This document shows positions 33,623-46,563 of a stretch of DNA of 64,000 nt, in pieces. The translations under genes and the position numbers were made by a program. Every line of letters starts with the position of its first letter. The stretch's first letter is position 1. Under the pieces are notes generated by a model. It saw only the letters and a list, made by a program, of their open reading frames with translations, was not told the origin of the DNA and searched no databases. Source of the DNA: Gemmatimonas phototrophica (lineage in GTDB: Bacteria > Latescibacterota > UBA2968 > UBA8231); contig CAMAVQ010000002.1 of assembly GCA_945861755.1 (NCBI GenBank), positions 1-64,000 on the forward strand. The letters run 5' to 3'.

Positions 33623-36496
33623 TTGTCGACCAATCCTCTGCCACCAACCTCCGCCACCGAAATTCTCTCCCTGCACCCCACCCGCCAGACCTGGCTGATC
33701 TACCTGCTGGTGATGGTCGCCGTGTCCTGGGGCTGCTTTGGTAGCCTGGCCGACCACCTGCTGGATACCCACGACGACCAAGTCTTCAGGGACAGCATCG
33801 CCCTGAGTGAAGACTTTTCCTTTTTCTTTGCACCTGCAACGCAAAAGGCGGTGGGGTCGGGCCGTCCGCTCGCTGACCTGGTCGAAAACCTTCCCTACCT
33901 CGTCTGGGGTCCCGACCCGGCCTACTATCACCTCTTCGTCGTCTTCCTCCACACCCTGGCCAGCCTGCTTCTGGCCTACCTCGCCTGGGAACTGGGCCTG
34001 GGTCTGGGACTCAGTATGGCGGGAGGCCTGCTCTTCCTGATCAATGTGGCGCACTTCCAAGCCGTGCATTGGATCTCCGCCATGGACTATCCGGTGGCGC
34101 TGATGGTGAGCCTGGGGGCGGTCCTGTGCTGCGTGCGTTATTACCGGACGCAGCGGCCGGGGTGGTTCTGGGGGTTCTGCGGGATGCTGCCCCTGGGGGC
34201 ACTGGCGCACCCGGCCGCTCTGATGGCCTGGCCTTTCTGCCTCTACTGGGCCTGGTGCGGAGAAAGGGGACTAAAGCCCCTGTGGCGTTCTCTGCTGCCT
34301 CTGGGCCTGCTGATGCTGCCCACCCTGGCCTTCATCTCCTACACGACGGCCGAAAAAACCAGCACCGCTCAGGCCCTCAGCCACTATTCGTTCGCCAACC
34401 TGCCGGCGATTCTGGAAGGCATCGTCCGCCTGCTCTTGTGGTTCTGCAGCCGCTTGCTGACCACGGCCCATTGGGCCCTGGTGGCCGTGTACCAGCAACA
34501 ACTCTGGGAATTGGGCCTGGGCCTGGGGGTGCTGGCGGGGCTGGGGGTATTGGTGTGGAAGAAGATCCACCCAGCGGCGCTGTGGGCGGTGTGGACCCTG
34601 TTAATGCTCCTGCCTTTCCTGGTCCTGACCGAGGAGGTGGTCAAGGACCTGCCTGCGGGTCCTTCCCGCTACCTCTATCTGTCCACGGCCGGCTCCTCCC
34701 TGATCCTGGCCTGGCTCTTGGAGCGGAGCAGTCTATGGCTGGGCCGCTATCTGAAACCTTGGATTCCTTATGCTGGTGCGTTGGCCCTGATCCTGGCCTC
34801 CAGTTTTTTCTCTCTGAAAAAAGCTGAAGCGCTGACTTTTTACACCTCGGGCAGGAACTACATCTCCATGGGAGAAATCGACCTCGGTATCAAACAGCTA
34901 GAGCGGGCCATTGGCCGCGGCAGCGACACCATTCCCCTGCTCGACGCCTACAGCCGGCTGTGTATGCAACTGATGGGCACCGACGATCTCAAGCCGATCC
35001 TGGACCAGGCGCTGCAAAAATTCTCCGCCGATCTCAATCTCAACTTTTTCCGCTCAGTAGACCTGTCGTTCAGCCCCGATCCAGCGGTCGCGCAACAGGC
35101 CCGCAACCGGCTGGTCTCTCTAGTGGACAAGTTCCAGGGCGAACAGCGGAAAAACGCCGAACTGGTACTCTTCCAGGCCTACGCCAACTACGGCCTCAAC
35201 CGCGCCCAACAAAATGACCTCAACCGTGCGATTCCCGCCTACCACCGCGCCTTGGAATACAGCCCTGGAAATGCCAAGATCTACCGGCGCCTCATCCTGG
35301 CCCTAATAGCCACCGGACAGACCGAGGAAGCCACTAATCTAGCCCAGGAGGCCCTCCGCCTAAATCCAGACGATCCCGGAACACCTGGCTTGCGGGTGTT
35401 GTACTTGAGGCTCCAGGGAAAAGTCGACGAGGCCATTCGTGTCTGCCGCAGCGCCCTGCTAGAGCACCCGACAGAGGACCTGTTTACTCTGCTCGGGGGG
35501 TGTTATGAGCACCAGGGAGACCTGGAAAACGCCCGTGCCACCTATCAGCAGTGTCTAGCGCTCTTTCCAGGCTGCCTGCCGGCCCGCCAGCGCCTGGCCG
35601 AGATTGACCGCCTGTTCGGCGACCCTGCCAGCGCCATCCAGGCGCTGGAAAAAACCATCGCCCTCGACCCAGAGACCGCTGCCAACTACTACGATCTAGG
35701 CAACCTGCACTACTCGGCAAAACATCTGGAACAGGCTGTCCTCGGCTACCAGGAGGCGATCCGCAGGGGCTTTCGCGATCCCAGAGTATACGCCAACCTC
35801 GGAACGGCCCTGCGCGGCTTGAAGCGGCTAGCGGAGGCCGAACAGGCCTACCAACAGGCGATTGAGCTGCAACCCGGCAACCCGACCTTCTACCACAATC
35901 TGGGTGGCGTGGCCCAGGAGCAAGGCGACCGCCAGGGCGGGATCGCCGCTTTCCAGCGGGCCCTCCAGCTGCACTCGGACAACATCGAAACCTATCTGGG
36001 ATTGAGCCAACTCTACCAGGAAAATGGCCAACTGGATGAAGCGCTGCGGATCTATAACCAGATCCTAAGCATGGAGCTACGCGGCGGCACCGGCGAACGC
36101 TACGCCAAGGTGGGCACCGACCTGTTCAAATTGGGCCAATTCGACGCCTCGATCACGGCCTACCGCAAAGCCCTGGACAAAAACGGCAACGACATGTTTA
36201 CCCACGTCAACCTGGGCTGGAATCTCTACCTGAAGGGAGAGGTGCAGGAGGCCATCACCCACTACCTCCAGGCCCTGGCGCTGCAGCCCAGCAGTCAGGG
36301 CCAGTTCAACCTGGGCCTGGCCTACCTGCGGCTGGGCCAGGTAGAGGAAGCCAGGCAGGCCTACGCCGAGGGCATCAAGCGATATGGCGCGGCCGAGGCC
36401 CAGCAGGTCGGGGCCGTCGACGACCTCAAGCAACTCATTGCCCAAGGCACCCAGGTAGCCGAGGCCCAGCGGCTGCTCGCCACCTACTGGCAATAA
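33623..36496 (+). CDS. TMTC-like membrane glycosyltransferase with C-terminal TPR array
   Basis: A 957-residue protein in two parts. Residues about 25-405 contain some ten hydrophobic helices with GT-C signatures: DTHDDQVFRDS in the first loop, GSGRPLADLVENLPYLVWG, YYHLFVVFLHTLASLLLAYL and INVAHFQAVHWISAMDY. This order matches the TMTC/ArnT-like family. Residues about 415-957 are tetratricopeptide repeats, at least twelve, for example YYDLGNLHYSAKHLEQAVLG and TFYHNLGGVAQEQGDRQGGI. In eukaryotes TMTC proteins O-mannosylate proteins; bacterial ones are largely unstudied. TTG start (33623) three bases after the amidohydrolase stop. Probably transfers sugar outside the inner membrane. Confidence 0.82.
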   Translation: MSTNPLPPTSATEILSLHPTRQTWLIYLLVMVAVSWGCFGSLADHLLDTHDDQVFRDSIALSEDFSFFFAPATQKAVGSGRPLADLVENLPYLVWGPDPAYYHLFVVFLHTLASLLLAYLAWELGLGLGLSMAGGLLFLINVAHFQAVHWISAMDYPVALMVSLGAVLCCVRYYRTQRPGWFWGFCGMLPLGALAHPAALMAWPFCLYWAWCGERGLKPLWRSLLPLGLLMLPTLAFISYTTAEKTSTAQALSHYSFANLPAILEGIVRLLLWFCSRLLTTAHWALVAVYQQQLWELGLGLGVLAGLGVLVWKKIHPAALWAVWTLLMLLPFLVLTEEVVKDLPAGPSRYLYLSTAGSSLILAWLLERSSLWLGRYLKPWIPYAGALALILASSFFSLKKAEALTFYTSGRNYISMGEIDLGIKQLERAIGRGSDTIPLLDAYSRLCMQLMGTDDLKPILDQALQKFSADLNLNFFRSVDLSFSPDPAVAQQARNRLVSLVDKFQGEQRKNAELVLFQAYANYGLNRAQQNDLNRAIPAYHRALEYSPGNAKIYRRLILALIATGQTEEATNLAQEALRLNPDDPGTPGLRVLYLRLQGKVDEAIRVCRSALLEHPTEDLFTLLGGCYEHQGDLENARATYQQCLALFPGCLPARQRLAEIDRLFGDPASAIQALEKTIALDPETAANYYDLGNLHYSAKHLEQAVLGYQEAIRRGFRDPRVYANLGTALRGLKRLAEAEQAYQQAIELQPGNPTFYHNLGGVAQEQGDRQGGIAAFQRALQLHSDNIETYLGLSQLYQENGQLDEALRIYNQILSMELRGGTGERYAKVGTDLFKLGQFDASITAYRKALDKNGNDMFTHVNLGWNLYLKGEVQEAITHYLQALALQPSSQGQFNLGLAYLRLGQVEEARQAYAEGIKRYGAAEAQQVGAVDDLKQLIAQGTQVAEAQRLLATYWQ

Positions 36497-36527
36497 AAAA
36501 GGGCGCGCGAGTTTTCCTCGCGCGCCC
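36495..36527 (-). terminator. intrinsic terminator of the gltBD operon
   Basis: A perfect 11-bp GC stem, GGGCGCGCGAG (36501-36511) with its complement at 36517-36527, has a 5-base loop. On the minus strand it is followed by six T residues (36500-36495). It stands 24 bp beyond the gltD stop. On the plus strand there is no T tract, although the hairpin may also stop transcripts of the TPR gene. Confidence 0.85.
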
Positions 36528-36550
36528 GGACTCTAAGGAGTGAAGCAGGC

Positions 36551-38038
36551 TCAGGGCAATTGGGTCTGGCCCATCAGGTAGCGGTCGCACTCGCGGGCCG
36601 CGCCGCGCCCCTCGTTGATGGCCCACACCACCAGACTTTGCCCGCGCCGCATGTCGCCGGCGGCGAACACTCCTTCGACATTGGTGGAAAACCTCCCGTA
36701 CTGGGCCTTGGCATTGGAGCGCTCGTCGCGCTCCACCGCCAGCTGTTCGAGGATGGTATCCTCGGGACCCAGAAAACCCATGGCCAGCAGCACCAGGTCG
36801 GCCGGCCACACCTTGTCGGTGCCGGGGATTTCCTTGGGAAAGGGCCGCCCGTTGTCGCCCTTGGCCCACTCCACCTGCACGGTGTGCAACTCCTTGACCT
36901 TGCCCTGTGCGTCGCCCACGAACTTCTTGGTGTTGATCAGGTATTGCCGTGGGTCGTCGCCAAAACGCGCCTTGGCCTCCTGCTGGCCGTAGTCGAGCAG
37001 GTAGACCTTGGGCCACTCGGGCCAGGGGTTGTTGGGCTGGCGGGTGTCGGGGGGACGCGCCATGATCTCGAACTGGGTGAGACTCTTGCAGCCGTGGCGC
37101 ATCGAGGTGCCGACGCAGTCGGTGCCGGTGTCGCCGCCGCCGATGACGATGACGTGTTTGTCCTTGGCCGAAAGGTACTGGCCATCGGCGAGGTTGGAGT
37201 CCAGCACGCTTTTGGTGTTGAGATGCAGGAAGCGCACCGCCATGTGGATGCCCTCGAGCTGGCGGCCCTCGATGTTCAGGTCGCGGCCCTTGGTGGCCCC
37301 GCAGCACATCGCGATCGCATCGAATTCCCCGCGCAGCTGGGTGGCGGGCATGTCTTTGCCGATCTCGACCCCGGTGACAAAGCGCACCCCTTCGGCGGCC
37401 ATCAGGTCCACCCGGCGCTGCACCACCTTTTGTTTGTCCAGCTTCATGTTGGGAATCCCGTACATCAAGAGCCCGCCAATGCGATCAGAGCGCTCGAAGA
37501 CCGTCACCCAGTGGCCGGCCCGGTTGAGCTGGTCGGCGCAAGCCAGGCCCGAGGGCCCAGATCCCACCACCGCCACCTTTTTGCCGGTGCGCTTCTCGGG
37601 GGGCCGCGGGGTCATCCAGCCCTCATCGAAGGCCTTGTCGATGATGGTACACTCGATGTTCTTGATGGTGACCGGTTTCTCGTTGAGCCCCAGCACGCAG
37701 GACCCCTCGCAGGGCGCCGGGCACACCCGCCCGGTGAACTCGGGGAAGTTGTTGGTCTTGAGCAGCCGCTCCAGGGCCTCGCGCCAAAGCCCCCGGTACA
37801 CCAGGTCGTTCCACTCGGGGATCAGATTGTTGACCGGACAGCCCGAGGCCATGCCGCTGATCAGCGTGCCGGTGTGGCAGAAGGGGATGCCGCAGTCCAT
37901 GCAGCGGGCCCCCTGCTCTTCCAGTTGCGCCTCGGGCAGGTGGAGGTGAAACTCCTGCCAATCGCGCACCCGCTCCAGGGGATCGCGATCCTGGGGCAGC
38001 TCGCGCTGGTACTCCATGAATCCGGTTGGTTTGCCCAT
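36551..38038 (-). CDS. gltD: glutamate synthase [NADPH] small subunit
   Basis: A 495-residue beta subunit of NADPH-GOGAT, which passes electrons from NADPH through FAD to the large subunit. The N-terminal cysteine motifs ([12 protein letters not shown] near 42, and [15 protein letters not shown] near 105) bind the [4Fe-4S] clusters. [18 protein letters not shown] is the FAD Rossmann motif. [18 protein letters not shown] is the NADPH motif, and the C-terminus has [19 protein letters not shown] for FAD. Length is standard. It follows gltB by 18 nt and is followed by the intrinsic terminator. Confidence 0.97.
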   Translation of the reverse strand: MGKPTGFMEYQRELPQDRDPLERVRDWQEFHLHLPEAQLEEQGARCMDCGIPFCHTGTLISGMASGCPVNNLIPEWNDLVYRGLWREALERLLKTNNFPEFTGRVCPAPCEGSCVLGLNEKPVTIKNIECTIIDKAFDEGWMTPRPPEKRTGKKVAVVGSGPSGLACADQLNRAGHWVTVFERSDRIGGLLMYGIPNMKLDKQKVVQRRVDLMAAEGVRFVTGVEIGKDMPATQLRGEFDAIAMCCGATKGRDLNIEGRQLEGIHMAVRFLHLNTKSVLDSNLADGQYLSAKDKHVIVIGGGDTGTDCVGTSMRHGCKSLTQFEIMARPPDTRQPNNPWPEWPKVYLLDYGQQEAKARFGDDPRQYLINTKKFVGDAQGKVKELHTVQVEWAKGDNGRPFPKEIPGTDKVWPADLVLLAMGFLGPEDTILEQLAVERDERSNAKAQYGRFSTNVEGVFAAGDMRRGQSLVVWAINEGRGAARECDRYLMGQTQLP

Positions 38039-38056
38039 TTGTTTTCTCCCCTCTGC

Positions 38057-42652
<4,596 letters not shown>

Positions 42653-42711
42653 GGTGCGCCCTTTCTGCTCTTGCTCGGCCGGCTGCTAGCTGCCGCACCT
42701 TGGGATACAAA

Positions 42712-42759
42712 TACAAAAGACCGCCAGAGGTCGGCGCTTGGCGGCGCGACCTCTGGTCT
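42712..42759 (-). promoter_or_regulatory. terminator-like hairpin in gltB leader (possible attenuator)
   Basis: In the minus-strand transcript AGACCAGAGGTCG pairs with CGACCTCTGGCGGTCT: a 10-bp perfect core (42747-42756 with 42724-42733) plus flanking pairs across a bulge. It is directly followed by TTTTGTATTTG. It lies between the gltB promoter and start codon, 60-100 nt before the ATG, where an intrinsic terminator would stop the operon's own transcript. The structure is seen; regulation is inferred. Confidence 0.55.
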
Positions 42760-42892
42760 GCCTCAAACAACAGTGACTGGATTACCTGCAGGATCTGCGG
42801 AGGGAATTAGGACTGGGGATTGGATCCCCGGACCACTCTCTGCGGGCTGCCGGGCCTGACTGCGCCCCACGGGCAAAGCTGCAAGGTGGGGT

Positions 42893-42922
42893 ATAATATA
42901 GTTGCGCCGGATGATTTGTCAA
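42893..42922 (-). promoter_or_regulatory. candidate sigma70 promoter of gltBD
   Basis: On the minus strand a perfect TTGACA (42922-42917) is followed by TATATTAT (42900-42893), giving a -10 spacing of 16-18 bases depending on register. It points toward gltB and predicts a leader of about 230 nt. A TATAAT read on the plus strand at 42892 lacks a partner -35. Confidence 0.65.
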
Positions 42923-43015
42923 TCAAATTTTTGCCACTATTTCGCGGGGTTGTGCAATATTTTCCCTTTCAAAGAGAAAAATTTGGCCTAAATTTATCAC
43001 CATCACCTGAAAGAC

Positions 43016-43606
43016 ATGAAAGTTTATGCCATGAGGAAGCTGGACGAGCAGGAACAGCAGATCATCCGCGCCCTGATCCGCAACCCCCGCTTCTCGGATA
43101 ACAAAATCGGTGCGCTGACCGGTGTGCCGGTGCGCACCGTCAGCCGCAAGCGGGGCCGCCTGGAGCAGGAAGGTATCCTCTCCTACTACACCGCAGTGGA
43201 GATGCAGACCAAGGGCACCGCCCGCTACAACACCCAGCACATGATCATCATCAAATTCAAGCTGGGGGTCACCCGCAGCCAACTGGTCCAGGAAATACGC
43301 AGCGAGCCCAATGTGGCCAATATCTTCAGCGAACTGATCCGCGACAGCTACATGGCCGAGACCGACGGCCATATCGCCCTGGTGATGGTGCTAGAGGGCG
43401 AATCGGACAGCGACGTGGCCGAGAATCTTCAAGGGAAGATCATCCCCTCGCTCAAGAAGAACCACGGCGAGGATTCTATCGTCGAATTGCGCACCATCCG
43501 CCTGCTGGGTCCCATCCGGCGCGAGCACAATTATCTGCCGATGGTCAATATGCAGAACGGAGTGCTCAGGGACGACTGGCCGGACGAAGCGATCTTTGTG
43601 GAATAG
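43016..43606 (+). CDS. Lrp/AsnC-family-like transcriptional regulator
   Basis: A 196-residue protein. The N-terminal winged helix-turn-helix reads KLDEQEQQIIRALIRNPRFS, DNKIGALTGVPVRTVSRKRG and RLEQEGILSYYTAVEM, the usual order of an Lrp/AsnC DNA-binding domain. The rest is alpha/beta, as in the ligand-binding (RAM-like) part, but only loosely similar. About 35-40 extra residues at the C-terminus exceed the usual 150-160. The gene diverges from gltB across a 363-bp region, so control of glutamate synthase is the obvious hypothesis. Start at ATG 43016; a second ATG at 43031 (MRKLDEQEQ) is possible. A hairpin follows the stop. Confidence 0.72.
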   Translation: MKVYAMRKLDEQEQQIIRALIRNPRFSDNKIGALTGVPVRTVSRKRGRLEQEGILSYYTAVEMQTKGTARYNTQHMIIIKFKLGVTRSQLVQEIRSEPNVANIFSELIRDSYMAETDGHIALVMVLEGESDSDVAENLQGKIIPSLKKNHGEDSIVELRTIRLLGPIRREHNYLPMVNMQNGVLRDDWPDEAIFVE

Positions 43607-43626
43607 GGGCGAAGGGGCCTTCGCCC
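43607..43626. terminator. bidirectional hairpin between convergent genes
   Basis: GGGCGAAGG (43607-43615) and its complement (43618-43626) fill the whole 20-bp gap between the convergent regulator and lipoprotein genes. Neither side has a strong T tract, so termination may be weak or factor-assisted. Confidence 0.45.
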
Positions 43627-44064
43627 TTAGAGCGACTCAGCCAGCGGGGTGATGCGGATCTTGAGGGTCGCTTGGGCATCCTGGAAGAGGGCTTCGATCT
43701 CTCCCTGATTCTGCGGGGTGGCCCTGGGCGAGGCCTGGAAGATCACCCAGTTCTCGTACACGCTGGCCACTCCCACCGCAGCGCTGTCGGCGGTGCCGGC
43801 AAAAGCCACCACCAGTTGCTGGGGGGCCAGCGCGCCGTTGTTGACCAGGAGTTTGAGGGTATCCACCAGGCTGTGCTCCAGCGGGCCGACCAGGCTCTCC
43901 ACCCGCACGCGCATCGGCAGGATCTCGCCGGGGTGCAGCCAGTTCTTCTCAACCTCCAGCGACAGGGCAAAGCGGTGGTCCTCGGTAGCGCGGGTCACGG
44001 CTTTGTCCGGTTCGGCACAGCCGGCCAGCAACAGGGTGGCCAGCAGCCAACACCTCGTTTTCAT
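43627..44064 (-). CDS. small lipoprotein linked to secretin
   Basis: A 145-residue protein with a type II signal peptide: basic KTR, hydrophobic CWLLATLLL, and lipobox LAGC, so the mature lipid-modified Cys is about residue 16. The rest is beta-rich (HRFALSLEVEKNWLHPGEIL, LPMRVRVESLVG) without a family I recognise. The ATG at 44064 starts 5 nt after the secretin stop; an in-frame TTG at 44073 is the alternative. Being cotranscribed with an outer-membrane secretin it could act as a pilotin-like partner. That is inference from position and lipid anchor only. Confidence 0.7.
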   Translation of the reverse strand: MKTRCWLLATLLLAGCAEPDKAVTRATEDHRFALSLEVEKNWLHPGEILPMRVRVESLVGPLEHSLVDTLKLLVNNGALAPQQLVVAFAGTADSAAVGVASVYENWVIFQASPRATPQNQGEIEALFQDAQATLKIRITPLAESL

Positions 44065-44069
44065 CACTT

Positions 44070-46466
44070 TCAATTCCCCCTCCGGCCCAGCACTTTATCC
44101 ACCTCTCTCAGGCTCAGGTTGAAGTTCCGCTCGAAGGCCGGATAGTACTGGTTGGGCGCGGTCTCGTAGAAAAGCTGAGCTACCTCCCGGTCCACCAGAT
44201 GGTAGCGGGCGCGCATGTCCTCGCGGCTGGGAAAAAGGATCTGCAGACCGGGGTGAAAGGCCTGCAGGCTCAGGGGCAGTTTGCTGTTCAATTCGAGCAG
44301 GCGTTTGAGGACCAGCACCTGCCGCAGGTGGCGCACATCGTCCTGATTGGCCAGCAGAATGGTCCACTGCCGGGGCCGGCCCTCCCCATCCACTGGATTG
44401 AGATTCCGCAGCAGAGCCGTCCGCTCCTGTTCCCCGGCGGGAAGGAGGGTGTCGCGCAGCGCCGCCACCGGGTAAGTGAAGGGACGCCCGGGGCGCGGCG
44501 CGGTCTGCGCCTCAAAGCTGAGCAGCAGGGCGCGGTCAGGGGTCTTGAATACCGGCTCCAGCACTTCCCCCAGGGTCCGGTCCTCCTGGGTATCCTGCTG
44601 GGAGGCATCGCCGGCGGGCACAAAGAAGAAGACCTTGTTCAGATCGACCTCCTCATCGAACGCCAGCTTGCCCACAATGTCCCCCAACATGCGCCGGACC
44701 AGGACTTCCTCCCCGGGGATGCGGCCCTCTAGTACCGGGCTGATCCGCTCGTCCTGCCGCAGCATCAGATCTTCCTGGCAGGCCTGGCGCACCCGCCGCG
44801 TCAGGTCTTGGAGGACCGGACTTTCCTGGATGAACTTGAGGTCCCAGATTTCGTCGTCGCGCACCCGATAGGCGTTGCGGAAGAGCTGGGTGTCGAAACG
44901 GTCGAAGAGCTTCGAGTCCTTGGGAATCAGGTAGCTGAAACTGTTGTCCTCGAGAGGCACGATATGGGGGGTGATGACCACGATCACCTCGCGCCGGCCC
45001 TGCTCGAAATGCTGGCGCGAGAACAACGCGCCTATAATAGGGATGTCGGAAATCAGCGGCAGGCCCACCTTGCGGCCCTGCTGATCGGTGGAGAGCAGGC
45101 CGCCGATGATAAAGGGCGTGCCGTCGGCCACCCGCACGAAGGTCTCCACCTGGCGGTTGTCCACCACCGGGGCAAAAGCCACCTGCGAGCTGCTGCCGCT
45201 CTGGGCGTTGGACTGGGAGATGGAGCTGATGATGGTCTCGATCTGCATGGTCACCTCCGAGCCCTCTGGGTTGATGCGGGGACGGAGATTGAGGACAATG
45301 CCGATGGGGAAGTACTCCACCGAGCTGGTGGTGGTCGAGACCGTGGTGGTGGAGCGAACCACCGGGATCTGCTGGCCCACCTGGATGCGGGCCTGACGGT
45401 CATTGAGCACCAGCACCGAGGGGCTGGACAGGATCTTGGCGTTGCCGCTTTCGGCCAGCGCCTCCAGCCGGCCCTTGAAGGAGAGGAAATCGGAGAAGGT
45501 GTCGCGGGAGAACAGGAGGGTGAAGGGCAGGTCCAGACCCTTGTCAGAGGTCTCGAAGGTGGTCTTGAGGTGCTTCTGCGAAGAATTCAGCCCCACCCCC
45601 AGATCCCGGAGCCGGTTGGTATTGACCTCGATCACCAGCGCCTCGATGACGATCTGCTGGACCGCCACGTCGATCTGGCTTTGCAACAGATTTACCAGCC
45701 GCTCCAGTGCTTCGGGATCGTTGCGATCGTAGACGATTAGCAGGCGCTCCTGCGGCTCGTCGGAGGTGGTGCCGTGTAAGTGGGAGCCACCCAACTGCGG
45801 AGCGCCTTCGATGCCTTTGCTCGCACCCATCGTCGGCATTGGCGCTTTACCCCTGCTGTCGGCTGCCAGCAGGCTGGTCTTGGAAGCGTTGGCCACCTTG
45901 ACCACCAGTGGCAGCCTGGTATCCTTGCCGGTGACCAGGCCAAAGATTTCCTCATAGCTGTCGGGAGCGGCGGCCTTGGCCTCGAACTCGACGGTGCTGT
46001 ATCCCAGAGCCTTGAGCAGGGCCAGGGCGCGGTCGGCCTCGATATGCCCCAGGTTGTACATCTGGTGGCCCACCTCCACCGGCTCGGACCCGGTGCTCCG
46101 GCTGTTCTGGACCAGGGGCACGAAACGCGCCCGCACCTCTTCGAGCCCGGCCGGATCACGCCCGCCATAAAGAATAAAGTCGTACCCGCCGGCAGCCCCG
46201 GCAGCAATGGCGATTTCTAGGATACCCTGCGGACAGGCGTAGACCCGCACCTCCTGTACGCCGGGTCTGCCGGCCAGGCGTCCCTGGGTTTCGGGCTGGG
46301 CTGCGTAGCCCAGGGGCAGCAACACCCTCAAATCTGCCGCGTCCAGCAGCGCCCGGGTCTTGCTCAGCGAACGAAAAGGTGAAGCCACCACGCCCATCGG
46401 CTCCTGGGCATCCACGGCGGCGATCCAGCAACACAGCCCCAGCAACCAGGGCAAAGTGCGTCTCAT
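44070..46466 (-). CDS. secretin (GspD/PilQ superfamily) with long C-terminal extension
   Basis: A 798-residue outer-membrane pore subunit. The signal peptide (RRTLPWLLGLCCWIAAVDAQ) is followed by N-domain-like modules, one with HIEADRALALLKALGYSTVEF. The secretin core carries IVIEALVIEVNTNRLRDLGV, LSSPSVLVLNDRQARIQVGQ, DGTPFIIGGLLSTDQQGRKV and GLPLISDIPIIGALFSRQ, ending REVIVVITPHIV at about residue 540. A further ~255 residues follow, far longer than usual, mostly soluble. The ATG at 46466 has AGGAG ten bases upstream. No other secretion or pilus gene is nearby except the lipoprotein. It may serve type II secretion, type IV pili or glycan export. Confidence 0.88.
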   Translation of the reverse strand: MRRTLPWLLGLCCWIAAVDAQEPMGVVASPFRSLSKTRALLDAADLRVLLPLGYAAQPETQGRLAGRPGVQEVRVYACPQGILEIAIAAGAAGGYDFILYGGRDPAGLEEVRARFVPLVQNSRSTGSEPVEVGHQMYNLGHIEADRALALLKALGYSTVEFEAKAAAPDSYEEIFGLVTGKDTRLPLVVKVANASKTSLLAADSRGKAPMPTMGASKGIEGAPQLGGSHLHGTTSDEPQERLLIVYDRNDPEALERLVNLLQSQIDVAVQQIVIEALVIEVNTNRLRDLGVGLNSSQKHLKTTFETSDKGLDLPFTLLFSRDTFSDFLSFKGRLEALAESGNAKILSSPSVLVLNDRQARIQVGQQIPVVRSTTTVSTTTSSVEYFPIGIVLNLRPRINPEGSEVTMQIETIISSISQSNAQSGSSSQVAFAPVVDNRQVETFVRVADGTPFIIGGLLSTDQQGRKVGLPLISDIPIIGALFSRQHFEQGRREVIVVITPHIVPLEDNSFSYLIPKDSKLFDRFDTQLFRNAYRVRDDEIWDLKFIQESPVLQDLTRRVRQACQEDLMLRQDERISPVLEGRIPGEEVLVRRMLGDIVGKLAFDEEVDLNKVFFFVPAGDASQQDTQEDRTLGEVLEPVFKTPDRALLLSFEAQTAPRPGRPFTYPVAALRDTLLPAGEQERTALLRNLNPVDGEGRPRQWTILLANQDDVRHLRQVLVLKRLLELNSKLPLSLQAFHPGLQILFPSREDMRARYHLVDREVAQLFYETAPNQYYPAFERNFNLSLREVDKVLGRRGN

Positions 46467-46563
46467 GGGCAACAACACTCCTAAGGCAAGGCAGAACCGC
46501 CCCATCATACAGCGGCGATCTGCACCTGTCAAGGCAGAGGGCTGGGTGAGCGCCGGAAACTGG

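Larger units (their letters stand above)
42653..43015. other. gltB/lrp-like divergent intergenic region (363 bp, no gene)
   Basis: This gap holds the gltB ribosome-binding site, leader hairpin and promoter (annotated separately) and an AT-rich 42915-43010 part upstream of the regulator. Toward the regulator TTGCCA (42931-42936) and CAATAT (42955-42960) are 18 bases apart, a weak promoter candidate. AAATTTGGCCTAAATTT (42979-42995) is an imperfect palindrome of the AT-rich type Lrp proteins favour. A further small dyad GGGGATTGGATCCCC lies at 42815-42829. I see no small ORF with coding character. Confidence 0.6.
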
